A DNA stretch of 64,000 nucleotides, taken from Granulicella mallensis. GTDB lineage: Bacteria > Acidobacteriota > Terriglobia > Terriglobales > Acidobacteriaceae. The notes under the pieces are model-generated. The model was not told where the DNA came from, ran no database searches, and saw only the letters and a program-made list of their open reading frames with translations. This document shows positions 46,461 through 54,228 of this stretch, piece after piece. Made by a program: the position numbers and the translations under genes. The stretch covers positions 1 through 64,000 of the forward strand of contig NZ_JACHIO010000001.1 of the NCBI RefSeq assembly GCF_014203225.1. Direction: 5' to 3'. Within the stretch, counting starts at the first letter, position 1, and each line of letters begins with the position of its first letter.

Positions 46461-46660
46461 GGTCGGACTGAAGGCTTATACCACTCTGCCGAAGGCCGAA
46501 GTGAAGGCGCAGCCGTAACGACTGAATTGCTTTCCTTGCTGCCGCCAATCCTATACAGGGTCCACCAAGGATATTCGTGGTGGGGACGGCCTGTTTCACC
46601 ACGGCCAAAGAAGGCAATTCAGTCGTTGCGCCCTGCGGGCTTCACTCTGGCGTTACCACC
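46461..46660. repeat. Repeat family A, right half interrupted by the IS
   Basis: This carries CTGCCGAAGGCCGAAGTGAA and GGCGCAGCCGTAACGACTGA arms that pair with the later ATTCAGTCGTTGCGCCCTGC and GGGCTTCACTCTGGC (about 46615-46652). A TTCGTGGTGGGGACGGCC loop lies between. The missing left part (GGGCACGGCTTCAGCC hairpin) is on the other side of the IS at 45012-45041. The remaining gap to 46742 holds no gene. Confidence 0.7.
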
Positions 46661-46742
46661 CAGCGAACAAAAGCGGTGCCAAGTTCCATGACATCCTTTA
46701 CACCTGTTATCTAGACATCCTTTACATGTCGGGTGAGCCGAC

Positions 46743-47438
46743 TTAGAAAGACGAATTAGACATCGTGTCGAGCAACGCTTCCACCTGAGCGAGCCGCCTG
46801 CGGTTCTTGCGGTGCTTCGCAAGCAATAGCGCCAGCGCCGGAAGCAACAGAAGAAGTGGTATCACGCTTTGCCATCCGAACCCTGTCGCCAGCTCAAACC
46901 CAACAACCATGAACGAGGCGCCCACAACAAACATCCAGAACGTCAGCGAATTGCTGGATGTGGCGGAAAGCTCGTCGACATAGAATCGGACCAGTCCGGT
47001 TGGATCATCCCTGTCCGGAACGTTAGGCTCCCGGCTGCGCAGGTAAAGCATTGGAGCTAGAAGTAGCAAGCCCAACAACAGAACTGTATTGCTGAAGATG
47101 TGGCGTCCAAGAGCAATGTCAACGAGTGATTCCAGCGCAAAGACCAAAGGCACGAATAAAGGCACGTTCGTTACAAGCCAACCGTTATTCACAGCATGGC
47201 GACGCCGCTCGGCATGCTTCTGGGCTTCAGCGTCGAGGTCCGCAAGCGTGCGTAAGGGGGCTGGCTGAGTATCAAACAGCACCCGCATTCCACTGAGAGC
47301 CCATCCCAGTGCTCGCCAGTCACTTTCGATATAGAGGAGTTCGCTTTCGATCGCTTGCGCCCACTCCTTCGAGCCGGGCGAAGCGTATCGAACTACCAAA
47401 CCTGCGATCCTGTCTGCCGCTTTACGAACGAAGCTCAT
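46743..47438 (-). CDS. Membrane protein co-transcribed with PadR regulator
   Basis: This 231-aa protein has an N-terminal soluble part (GLVVRYASPGSKEWAQAI, then ESELLYIESDWRALGWALSG) followed by about four hydrophobic helices and a short basic C-terminus. It begins 6 bp after the PadR stop, so they form one operon. In Acidobacteria PadR genes often precede large ABC-type permeases (ADOP), and this N-terminus resembles the pre-domain of those, but the permease itself is absent. Function unknown. The final residues SNSSF end at a run of repeats. Confidence 0.72.
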   Translation of the reverse strand: MSFVRKAADRIAGLVVRYASPGSKEWAQAIESELLYIESDWRALGWALSGMRVLFDTQPAPLRTLADLDAEAQKHAERRRHAVNNGWLVTNVPLFVPLVFALESLVDIALGRHIFSNTVLLLGLLLLAPMLYLRSREPNVPDRDDPTGLVRFYVDELSATSSNSLTFWMFVVGASFMVVGFELATGFGWQSVIPLLLLLPALALLLAKHRKNRRRLAQVEALLDTMSNSSF

Positions 47439-47444
47439 GGCGTT

Positions 47445-47744
47445 TCACACTCCAAAGGCGGGTTCTTCGATAGCTGTGTTTCGCACTTCCGCCACACACT
47501 CACGAGCAAAACGCTTGCCTGCCTGTGTAAGCCGGTACATGTGGCGTGGCGGCTTCCCGGTTTCCGAGGCTTCCCACCTCGTTTCAAGCAGGTGATTTTC
47601 GGTAAGCCGGATCAGGATGGGGTAGAGAGTTCCGGACTTGAGGCCAGAACTACGGCTGAGATCATAGCCATGCCGCCACTCCAATGGAGTTTCCAGAAAC
47701 TCGCGAAGCACTTGAACGGTCTGAGGTGTGCGGCGCAGCTGCAT
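47445..47744 (-). CDS. PadR family transcriptional regulator
   Basis: This 99-aa protein is essentially a PadR winged-helix domain: LREFLETPLEWRHGYDLSRSSGLKSGTLYPILIRL covers the first helices and recognition helix in two stretches. The wing WEASETGKPPRHMYRLTQAGKR is typical. The ATG at 47744 begins 2 nt after a 28-bp perfect palindrome within the promoter, so the transcript may be leaderless and self-repressed. The next gene on the same strand is its membrane partner. It is probably a repressor that responds to a small ligand. Confidence 0.92.
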   Translation of the reverse strand: MQLRRTPQTVQVLREFLETPLEWRHGYDLSRSSGLKSGTLYPILIRLTENHLLETRWEASETGKPPRHMYRLTQAGKRFARECVAEVRNTAIEEPAFGV

Positions 47745-47746
47745 AG

Positions 47747-47780
47747 CCCAAACTCTACATATGTAGAGTTTGGGTGTCAA
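47747..47780 (-). promoter_or_regulatory. padR promoter with overlapping 28-bp palindromic operator
   Basis: On the minus strand TTGACA (47780-47775) and TAGAGT (47757-47752) are spaced by exactly 17 nt. A perfect 28-bp palindrome with the TACATATGTA core (47747-47774) covers the spacer and -10 box. The ATG is 7 nt past the -10, implying a leaderless mRNA. PadR proteins usually bind such inverted repeats near their own promoter, so this is a strong autoregulatory operator. Confidence 0.8.
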
Positions 47781-47863
47781 CTCCCGACACCGTCATCTCG
47801 ACGACCTATCTCACGGCTTGCACGACAACCGCACACCCTCGTCCGCGATAAACTGGAAGGGAC

Positions 47864-48916
47864 ATGATTCCTACCCTTGAATGGACGCCTGAAGGCGTTA
47901 ACTTCCTCGACCAGACCAAGCTCCCCCTCGAAGAGACCTACGTTCTCGCCACCGACTACAAGCAAGTCGCCACCGTGATCCGCGACATGATCGTGCGCGG
48001 CGCTCCTGCCATCGGCGTCTCCGCCGCCATGGGCGTAGCCATCGGCATCGACCGTAGCACCGCCACCACCATTCCCGCCCTCAACGAAGAGGTCGCCGTC
48101 ATCTGCGAGACCCTCGCAAAGACCCGCCCCACCGCAGTCAATCTCTTCTGGGGCATCGCCCAGGTGCGCGATCTCTACAACGAGCTCGCCGCGAAGAACA
48201 CGCCGATCCCGGAGATCAAGGCCGCCGTCGTAGCGTTGGGCCAGCGGCTGTACGACGAAGACATCGCCGCCTGCAAACGGATGGGAGCCCACGGTGCCGC
48301 GCTGATGCCGAAGGAAGGCACCGTGCTGACGCATTGCAACGCCGGTGCGCTCGCAACCTGCGGCTACGGATCGGCACTCGGCGTGATTCGCGGTGCCATC
48401 GAGGCCGGCCACAAGATCGACGTGTTGGCCGACGAGACCCGCCCCTTCCTGCAGGGCGCTCGCCTCACCGCGTGGGAGCTGATGAAGGACAACATCCCCA
48501 CCACCGTTCTCTGCGACAACATGAGCGCGCACCTGATGAGCAAAGGACGCATCCAGGCTGTCATCGTCGGTGCGGACCGCATCGCCGCCAACGGCGACAC
48601 CGCCAACAAGATTGGCACCTACGGCGTCTCCATCCTCGCCAAAGAGCACGGGATTCCCTTCTACGTAGCGGCGCCGTTCAACACCATCGACCTCGCGACG
48701 GCGCACGGCAACGACATTCCTATCGAGCAGCGCGACGCCCGCGAGGTAACCCACTCCAACGGCAAGCAGATGACCCCGGACGGCGTGGGCATCGAAAACC
48801 CTGCGTTCGACGTGACCCCCGCGAAGTACATCACCGCGATCATCACCGAACGCGGTGTGCTGCGCGCGCCCTTCAACGAGTCAATCAAGGCAATGGCACA
48901 AAAGGGCGTAAATTAG
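47864..48916 (+). CDS. mtnA: S-methyl-5-thioribose-1-phosphate isomerase MtnA
   Basis: This 350-aa enzyme of the eIF2B-like family works in the methionine salvage pathway and isomerises methylthioribose 1-phosphate to methylthioribulose 1-phosphate. The signatures [31 protein letters not shown] (catalytic Cys), [14 protein letters not shown] and [19 protein letters not shown] (catalytic Asp) are all present. GGAAGGG lies just upstream of the ATG. The gene is divergent from padR. A strong terminator follows. Other Mtn enzymes are not in the window. Confidence 0.95.
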   Translation: MIPTLEWTPEGVNFLDQTKLPLEETYVLATDYKQVATVIRDMIVRGAPAIGVSAAMGVAIGIDRSTATTIPALNEEVAVICETLAKTRPTAVNLFWGIAQVRDLYNELAAKNTPIPEIKAAVVALGQRLYDEDIAACKRMGAHGAALMPKEGTVLTHCNAGALATCGYGSALGVIRGAIEAGHKIDVLADETRPFLQGARLTAWELMKDNIPTTVLCDNMSAHLMSKGRIQAVIVGADRIAANGDTANKIGTYGVSILAKEHGIPFYVAAPFNTIDLATAHGNDIPIEQRDAREVTHSNGKQMTPDGVGIENPAFDVTPAKYITAIITERGVLRAPFNESIKAMAQKGVN

Positions 48917-48948
48917 GCCTTTCTCTCGAAGGCGACCTCAGCCGGAAA

Positions 48949-48989
48949 ACAGAACTACCCTCCAGACACCGAATGGAGGGTAGTTCTGT
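48949..48989. terminator. Intrinsic terminator after mtnA
   Basis: A 16-bp perfect stem (48949-48964 with 48974-48989, GAACTACCCTCCA core) has a 9-nt loop. It ends 33 bases past the mtnA stop and is the only such hairpin before the repeats start. The tail is only a short T run. Confidence 0.82.
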
Positions 48990-49009
48990 TAGAGACAGGC
49001 GACTCCCCC

Positions 49010-49140
49010 AAGCCCCAAAGGGGCGATATATCCCAGCCCAGGGTGGAGGCGGCTGGCGAGCGTTTTTTGCTCGCCGTGTCGCCGCAACCCTGGGTTAACG
49101 CCCAGAGAAGGTAGAGCCCTGAAGGGGCGACCCATCGATA
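49010..49140. repeat. Repeat family B, half copy
   Basis: This carries AGCCCCAAAGGGGCGATATA, CCCAGCCCAGGGTGG, then the GGCGAGCGTTTTTTGCTCGCC hairpin and GCCCTGAAGGGGCGACCC. It matches the left arm of the element at 1031-1268. It starts a 580-bp run of repeats (to 49640) that contains no gene. Confidence 0.75.
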
Positions 49141-49253
49141 TCACCACTCTTTCTTGTGTGATGAATAGTTAAATTCGTTGAACAATGACGGCCTGTGCAC
49201 CACAGCGCGAAGCGCAAACCGTGACGCTTTAGCATCGCTTGGCCTTTTAGTTC

Positions 49254-49449
49254 GTGTCTGACGAATCGGGGACAACAACACATCACCTATTTTGTTCTTC
49301 CCACAGAGACGTCATCCTGAGCGGAGCGTCCCCAAAAGCTGGGACGCTCCGCTCAGGATGACGCTTCCGTGGGGAAGCATAAAACAAAAGCGTATCAATG
49401 CAGCGATCTTGATTTCGCTCTAAATCACTATCTCCGATTCGTCAGACAC
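49254..49449. repeat. MITE-like palindromic element, family E with GTGTCTGACGAATCGG ends
   Basis: The ends GTGTCTGACGAATCGGGGA (49254-49272) and its complement at 49431-49449 differ at few bases. Inside is a near-perfect hairpin (about 49303-49376): GTCATCCTGAGCGGAGCGTC, a CCCAAAAGCTGGG loop and GACGCTCCGCTCAGGATGAC. The same end motif occurs singly at 32904-32926 and in pairs at 42779/43045. No protein is encoded. Confidence 0.8.
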
Positions 49450-49454
49450 TACCT

Positions 49455-49640
49455 GGCCCCGGGCCTTTTGTTCGCAGCCGAAAGAAGGCCCGGGCCTAAA
49501 GGCCACCTCTTTCCTAAGCCTCTATTTCCATAGCCTGAAGGCTACGGCTCCCTCCGACTCCCTGACGCTAAAGCATCAGGAAATGCGCTTCGCGCTATGA
49601 GTAGCCACACGGCTTCTTACACGAACTAACGGCTCATCAC
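49455..49640. repeat. Repeat family C, reversed arm
   Basis: GGGCCTTTTGTTCGCAGCCG with AAAGAAGGCCCGGGCC is followed by TTTCCATAGCCTGAAGGCTA, CGGCTCCCTCCG, then CTGACGCTAAAGCATCAGG and GCGCTTCGCGCT. It ends at 49607-49640 with a TCTTACACGAACTAACGGCT-CATCACG terminus that resembles the one at 22309-22320. It is the reverse of the copy at 22071-22142. Confidence 0.68.
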
Positions 49641-49721
49641 GCTGGCAAAAACAAGCAAAGGAACTTGCTGGCGACAGCCCGCGTCTAATGGCTAGTATCT
49701 CCACTGAAGACTCGGAGTCAG

Positions 49722-51527
49722 ATGATGCGCCAATTCTTGCTGGGAGTTCTCCTTTCCTGTTGCCTGGGCGGGTGTGCCGTCGCGCAAAGCGCCGGCGCGC
49801 AACCCCACCCAGGCAACACCAGCAGCCTGCAGCCAGTCGCAGTCGATGTCGTCGTCCAGGACCCGAACGGCCATCCGGTCCACGGCCTCACCAAAGAAAA
49901 CTTCCAACTACTCGAGAGCAAGACTCCCCAGCAGCTCCGCCTCTTCGAGGAGCATGTCGCCTCGGCCCCCCAGGGACGCGCCCTTGAGTTTGGCAAAATG
50001 CCTCCCGGCACGTTCACCAACTACACGCCCGTGCCTCCCCATGGAACGCTGAACATCCTATTGCTGGATGCTCTCAACACACCGACGAAGGACTTGCCCC
50101 TCCTCCGCACGCAACTGCAGCAGTACGTGAAGAACGTCGCTCCCGGTACGCATATCGCCATCCTCGGACTCGCGAATCATCTCACCATCCTGCAGGGCTT
50201 CACCTCCGATCCGGAGACACTGAAAGACGCGGTTGAGCACAAACTCATCCCGCGTGCCGCTATCCTGCTGGACCATCCCATGGAGAACGCGGTCAATCAA
50301 GGAATGGAGCAGACAGCCACCAACCTGCAGGAGTTCGAAGCCGAACAGAAGTCCCTCCAGATGCGGCTCCATCCGCAATACACCCTGGACGCCTTCAACC
50401 AACTGGCGCACTATCTTGCAGGCTTTCCCGGCCGCAAAAACCTGATCTGGTTCTCCGGCGCTTTTCCCCTGGATCTTTTTCCCGATCCCACGCGCAAAAA
50501 CACCGCCGCCGGTACGGAACTGGACAGCAAGGAACTGCACGAGACAGCAGACCTGCTCACACAGGCACAGGTAGCTGTTTACCCTGTGGCCATTAGTGCG
50601 CCAACCCCAGGCAGCACACCGTCCGCCGATCGCACAGCGATGAACCACCTGGCAGACAGTACCGGAGGCCGCGTCTTCGAGAACACCAACGGGCTCTTCG
50701 ACACCGTATCCAAAATCATGGCGGCGGGATCGGACTACTACACCCTGGCCTACATCCCGTCGAATCCCAAAGGACAGGGAGAGCATCGCGATATCCGCGT
50801 CAGCCTGGCCGGAGCTCCGGCCTCTCAGGGGCTTAAGCTCTCCTACCGTCAGGGTTACTACGCGGACGATCCGAACCAGCCAGGCAAGGCGGCAGATCCC
50901 ACCCGCGCGGTGGCAACCGCTACCCCTTCCCCTGCTGCCCCCGCCACAAATCCGGATACGGCCTCTATCGTCGCCGCAATGCGCCGGGGATCTCCGGCCC
51001 CTGTAGGAATCCTCTTCAAAGTACGGGTGCTGCCCGCGTCCACCGCTACCGAAGATACCGTAGCCAAGGGCAACCAGCTCGATCCTTACATCCCCATGAA
51101 AGGCCCCTTCCAGCGCTTCGACGTGGATTTCGTCGCGCTGCCGAACGACTTCCAGTTCACGAAGCTGAGCAACGGCCTCTATAGCGGTTCGATCGAGTTC
51201 AAAGCCTACGTATATGATCCTGATGGAAAGCTGCTGAACGCCGCCGGCAGCCTCCTCCACTTAGAGCTGAAGCCGGAGACCTATAACCGGTTCATGCAGG
51301 AACCCCTTGCGGCCCATCTTGAGGTGAGTTCGCAAGCCGGGCGGGAGGCCTACCTGCGAATCGGCATCCGGGACGTGCCCTCGAACCGGATTGGCGTCGT
51401 GGAGTTCCCCCTTTCGAGCGTCAGCCTCCTCGCTCCGCCCGTATACCCACAACCCGCAGCGGCCCCCACCACGGCTCCCGCGCACAGTGCCCCTATAACC
51501 CCATCAGCAACACCGGCCCCCCATTAA
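49722..51527 (+). CDS. Secreted VWA-domain protein (TIGR03436 type)
   Basis: This 601-aa protein has a signal peptide (FLLGVLLSCCLGGCAVAQ). The family start VAVDVVVQDPNGHPVHGL and LTKENFQLLESKTPQQLRLFEEH span residues 38-83. The VWA region has a degenerate MIDAS (LLLDALNTPTKD) and later GFPGRKNLIWFSGAFPLDLF and DSTGGRVFENTNGLFD. The remainder (about 370-600) is low in motifs and ends in a Pro/Ala/Thr-rich tail. TIGR03436 is largely acidobacterial and of unknown function. CGGAGTC precedes the ATG. The next gene follows after 3 bp. Confidence 0.9.
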   Translation: MMRQFLLGVLLSCCLGGCAVAQSAGAQPHPGNTSSLQPVAVDVVVQDPNGHPVHGLTKENFQLLESKTPQQLRLFEEHVASAPQGRALEFGKMPPGTFTNYTPVPPHGTLNILLLDALNTPTKDLPLLRTQLQQYVKNVAPGTHIAILGLANHLTILQGFTSDPETLKDAVEHKLIPRAAILLDHPMENAVNQGMEQTATNLQEFEAEQKSLQMRLHPQYTLDAFNQLAHYLAGFPGRKNLIWFSGAFPLDLFPDPTRKNTAAGTELDSKELHETADLLTQAQVAVYPVAISAPTPGSTPSADRTAMNHLADSTGGRVFENTNGLFDTVSKIMAAGSDYYTLAYIPSNPKGQGEHRDIRVSLAGAPASQGLKLSYRQGYYADDPNQPGKAADPTRAVATATPSPAAPATNPDTASIVAAMRRGSPAPVGILFKVRVLPASTATEDTVAKGNQLDPYIPMKGPFQRFDVDFVALPNDFQFTKLSNGLYSGSIEFKAYVYDPDGKLLNAAGSLLHLELKPETYNRFMQEPLAAHLEVSSQAGREAYLRIGIRDVPSNRIGVVEFPLSSVSLLAPPVYPQPAAAPTTAPAHSAPITPSATPAPH

Positions 51528-51530
51528 ACC

Positions 51531-51836
51531 TTGCCCCATAGATTCTTCAACCCGCGCACCCGCTCCCTCGCACGAGGCAATGTTCTGGTGCTGGGCAGCG
51601 TGTTCGCCGCCATCCCGATATCGCACTTCCCCCACATTCGCCCGACGCTGCTGCTCATTTTTCCGGCACTCGTCGCGATGGTCGGAACAGCCGAAACCGT
51701 GCGCTGTATTCAGCGCCGCTGGAGCCTGTATCACGGCGGCGTTCTGCTCTGTATCTATATGGATCTCATGGCACTTGCGCTGCTGCTCTTCTTCCTGCTG
51801 TACCCCTATTTTCTGTGGTTCAGCACTGCCCGCTAA
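51531..51836 (+). CDS. Small membrane protein (101 aa), unknown
   Basis: Three hydrophobic segments (VLVLGSVFAAIPI, TLLLIFPALVAMVGT and LMALALLLFFLLYPYFLWF) in 101 residues, with basic N- and mid-loops, make it a probable three-pass membrane protein. It begins with TTG only 4 bases after the VWA gene stop, suggesting translational coupling. A GTG at 51588 behind GAGG is an alternative start. I recognise no family. It may anchor or assist the VWA protein. Confidence 0.6.
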   Translation: MPHRFFNPRTRSLARGNVLVLGSVFAAIPISHFPHIRPTLLLIFPALVAMVGTAETVRCIQRRWSLYHGGVLLCIYMDLMALALLLFFLLYPYFLWFSTAR

Positions 51837-51986
51837 GATTTCCAGAAAACCTGTCTGGCCGCTTTCTTGACACTTACCGCTATCGCCAAGCTATGCTCAG
51901 TGGCGACGCGTTTTGTCCGACATCGGCGGGCGCACAACGAAAAACCCACATTTTGCGCCGCACTCGATCCCTCAGGAGCCCGACCT

Positions 51987-53339
51987 ATGTCCGCAGCAAC
52001 CTCCGAGTCCTACGACTCCGGCTTTACCTCAGAAGCTCCTACCGGCTCCAACGTACGCTGGTTCGTCTGCGCCCTGCTGTTCATGGCGACGACGATCAAC
52101 TACATGGACCGTTCGGTCTTCTCCTTTATCGAGCCGTTGCTGCACAACGCCCCCTTCATGGGCTGGAACTTCGCCGCGGACGCGCATCACCAGCCCGTCT
52201 TCGATAACAACTTCGGCAACGTCATCATCTACTTCCAGATCGCCTACGGCATCGGCTTCCTTCTCGCCGGCCGCATCATCGACAAACTCGGCACCAAGAC
52301 CGGTTATGCCCTCGCCATTCTCATCTGGGGCGCGGCCTCCATGAGCCACTCGCTGGTCACCTCGGTCATGGGTTTCTGCATCGCTCGTGTCTTTCTCGGC
52401 CTCGGCGAGTGCGGCAACTTCCCTGCCGCCATCAAGGCCACCACCGAGTGGTTTCCCGCCAAAGAGCGCGCCAAGGCCGTCGGCATCTTCAACTCCGGCT
52501 CCAACGTCTCGTTCTTCATCGCGCCGCTGCTCATCACCTTCGTCACCTCGCGCTGGGGCTGGCGTTCGGCCTTCCTCGCCACCGGCTCCATGGGAATGGT
52601 CTGGCTGGTCCTCTGGCTGAGCTTTCCCTACAACAAGCTCCGCCGTGGTTCCACCACCACGCAGCGCAATCTCGAACCCGTCGTTGCCGGCGGCTCCGTC
52701 CTCGGCAAGATCCTCACCAACCGGGGAACCTACGCCTTCGCTATCGGCAAGGGACTTACAGACGGCGTCTGGTGGTTCTACCTCTTCTATCTTCCCCAGT
52801 TTCTCAATCGCAACTACGGCCTTGATCTGTCCCATGCCTACTGGTTTATCGTCACCGTCTACGTCATCTCGTCGGTCGGTTCCATCGGCGGAGGCACTCT
52901 CTCCGGCTGGCTGATGGGCCGGGGACACTCCGTCAACAGCGGCCGCAAGATCGCCATGCTGCTGATGGCCGTCTGCGTGCTCCCCCTGGTCTTCGTCCCG
53001 CACATGGGCACACTCTTTCCCAACAACCCGTGGCCTGCCACGCTGTTGATTGCGCTGGCTGCGGCGGCCCATCAGGGCTGGTCGGCAAACCTCTTCTCTA
53101 CCCCCACGGACATGTTTCCCTCGACAGCCGTCTCCACGGTCGTCGGCATCGGTGGAGCTGCCGGAGCCGCTGGTGGCGCGGGCTTTACCTGGGTCGTCAA
53201 ACACAATCTCTCGCTGCACCCGCTACTGGTCTTCGAGATGGCAGCCGGAGCCTACCTCGTCTCCCTGCTGATCTTCCAGGTCCTCGTTCCACGCCTCGGA
53301 GCTCCTTCCGAGCCGGAGCTTCCCCTCAGCGCCGCCTGA
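51987..53339 (+). CDS. MFS transporter, ACS/ExuT-like (hexuronate type)
   Basis: This 450-aa protein has twelve membrane helices. TTINYMDRSVFSFIEPLL (TM1) and GLGECGNFPAAIKATTEWFP with AKERAKAVGIFNSGSN are the anion:cation symporter signatures of ExuT, GudP and similar sugar-acid transporters. GGRIIDKLGTKTGYA-type loops between TM2 and TM3 fit as well. It likely imports a hexuronate or other organic anion with protons. CAGGAG precedes ATG 51987; the frame start at 51867 is rejected. A hairpin terminator follows. Confidence 0.9.
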   Translation: MSAATSESYDSGFTSEAPTGSNVRWFVCALLFMATTINYMDRSVFSFIEPLLHNAPFMGWNFAADAHHQPVFDNNFGNVIIYFQIAYGIGFLLAGRIIDKLGTKTGYALAILIWGAASMSHSLVTSVMGFCIARVFLGLGECGNFPAAIKATTEWFPAKERAKAVGIFNSGSNVSFFIAPLLITFVTSRWGWRSAFLATGSMGMVWLVLWLSFPYNKLRRGSTTTQRNLEPVVAGGSVLGKILTNRGTYAFAIGKGLTDGVWWFYLFYLPQFLNRNYGLDLSHAYWFIVTVYVISSVGSIGGGTLSGWLMGRGHSVNSGRKIAMLLMAVCVLPLVFVPHMGTLFPNNPWPATLLIALAAAAHQGWSANLFSTPTDMFPSTAVSTVVGIGGAAGAAGGAGFTWVVKHNLSLHPLLVFEMAAGAYLVSLLIFQVLVPRLGAPSEPELPLSAA

Positions 53340-53358
53340 TCACCAGAGAGCGCCATTT

Positions 53359-53388
53359 CAAGGGACATGACTGCGATCATGTCCTTTG
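53359..53388. terminator. Intrinsic terminator after the ExuT-like gene
   Basis: A 12-bp stem CAAGGGACATGA (53359-53370) pairs with 53377-53388 with one wobble across a 6-nt loop. It lies 20 bases past the transporter stop and separates it from the metal-response unit that follows. Confidence 0.7.
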
Positions 53389-53397
53389 AACTTTGGG

Positions 53398-53423
53398 TGT
53401 AATACTTTTCTTGTCCTTCCGTC
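53398..53423 (+). promoter_or_regulatory. ECF-type promoter of the Cys-rich peptide gene
   Basis: TGTAAT (53398-53403), 16 nt and CGTC (53420-53423) match the -35/-10 architecture of ECF sigma promoters (an AAC/AAT-type -35 with a CGTC -10). The predicted transcript start near 53430 gives a 36-nt leader with GGAAAGGA before the ATG. I infer that the sigma factor at 53620 recognises it. A single site is weak evidence by itself. Confidence 0.45.
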
Positions 53424-53466
53424 AGCATGTGTAGCCGCTACAAACGGCCGGAAAGGAAACGACACC

Positions 53467-53550
53467 ATGACGACCAAATGCACCTGCCCCTGTGGCCCGC
53501 TCTGCACCTGCCCGGACTGCAAAGACTGTGGATGCAACTGCTCCTGCTAA
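53467..53550 (+). CDS. Miniature metallothionein-like Cys-rich peptide (27 aa)
   Basis: The peptide contains ten cysteines in 27 residues, at positions 5, 7, 9, 13, 15, 18, 21, 23, 25 and 27, as C-x-C and C-x2-C steps. It has one Gly-Pro turn (10-11) and only two Lys and two Asp. The pattern resembles the 25-residue copper metallothionein of Neurospora and would chelate several Cu(I), Zn or Cd ions. It is unlike the 50-60-aa SmtA/BmtA proteins. GGAAAGGA lies 8-15 nt upstream of the ATG. It stands between an ECF-like promoter and a hairpin, directly ahead of a Cys-tailed sigma factor whose CLNCSCEC end echoes its CNCSC end. Confidence 0.8.
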   Translation: MTTKCTCPCGPLCTCPDCKDCGCNCSC

Positions 53551-53556
53551 TACCAG

Positions 53557-53587
53557 CCGGGGGATGAAGCGAACCTTCCTCCCCCGG
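53557..53587 (+). terminator. Hairpin between peptide and sigma genes (attenuator)
   Basis: A 13-bp stem with one mismatch (53557-53569 with 53575-53587, core CCGGGGGA) closes a 5-nt loop just after the peptide stop. No long T run follows, so it probably lowers rather than stops read-through. This would give much more peptide than sigma mRNA, or protect the short mRNA 3' end. Confidence 0.6.
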
Positions 53588-53619
53588 CATCTATCTCTTC
53601 AGAGTTGCGTTGTTCTTCT

Positions 53620-54207
53620 ATGCCCACCGAGACCATCTCCGCACTGCTGGACCGTCGCCGCGACTTCCTCGGCTTCGTCCGCCGCCGTGTGTCCGATCCC
53701 GCTATCGCCGAAGACATCCTGCAATCGGCCTACCTGCGTGCGGTCGAGCACTCCAGCGGTCTGCGGCAGGACGAGTCCATCGTGGCCTGGTTTTATCGCA
53801 TCCTGCGCAACGCGGTCATCGACCACTACCGTCATCGCGGCTCCGAAAACGCCACCCTCGACCGCTGGGCAACAGAGCTGGGAGCCGGCCCCGAAGAGGC
53901 CTCGGCCCTGGCTCCGCACGATCCGGCAACCTTCAGCTTCGTCTGTCACTGCATTGAAGCCGTGCTGCCGTCTCTGACTCCGAACTACGCCCAGCTCATC
54001 CGCGAGGTCGATCTGGACGAGGCTTCGCTCACCGACTTCGCTCATCGCCACGGCATCACCGCCGGCAACGCCGCCGTCCGAGCCCACCGCGCCCGCGCCG
54101 CCCTGAAACGCGCCCTGCTGCGCACCTGCGGCGCCTGCGCCACGCACGGCTGCCTCAATTGCAGCTGCGAGTGCCCCGCCGCCGCGATGTTCTCCAACCG
54201 CAACTAA
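53620..54207 (+). CDS. ECF sigma factor with metal-binding Cys tail (CorE/ECF44-like)
   Basis: This 195-aa sigma-70 family protein has region 2 at about residues 13-75 (EDILQSAYLRAVEH and WFYRILRNAVIDHYR) and region 4 at about 115-165 (LTDFAHRHGITAGNAAVR-type HTH). Two cysteine features stand out: CHC at 109-111 in the linker, and a tail with Cys170, 173, 178, 181, 183, 185 and His176. CorE of Myxococcus has, as I recall, the same plan: a CxC between sigma2 and sigma4 and a Cys-rich end that sense copper or cadmium/zinc directly, with no anti-sigma factor. ATG 53620 is used; a TTG at 53605 is possible. No anti-sigma gene adjoins it. Confidence 0.88.
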   Translation: MPTETISALLDRRRDFLGFVRRRVSDPAIAEDILQSAYLRAVEHSSGLRQDESIVAWFYRILRNAVIDHYRHRGSENATLDRWATELGAGPEEASALAPHDPATFSFVCHCIEAVLPSLTPNYAQLIREVDLDEASLTDFAHRHGITAGNAAVRAHRARAALKRALLRTCGACATHGCLNCSCECPAAAMFSNRN

Positions 54208-54228
54208 CTGTAAACTGGCAGTTAACCG

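Noticed and set aside
47775..47863. Possible SAM-type riboswitch before mtnA
   Set aside because: Only about 80 bp separate padR from mtnA and no conserved riboswitch core or long leader is visible.
52029..53219. Long minus-strand open frame opposite the ExuT-like gene
   Set aside because: Acidic, Asp/Gly/Glu-rich shadow without domain, fully antisense to a clear MFS transporter.
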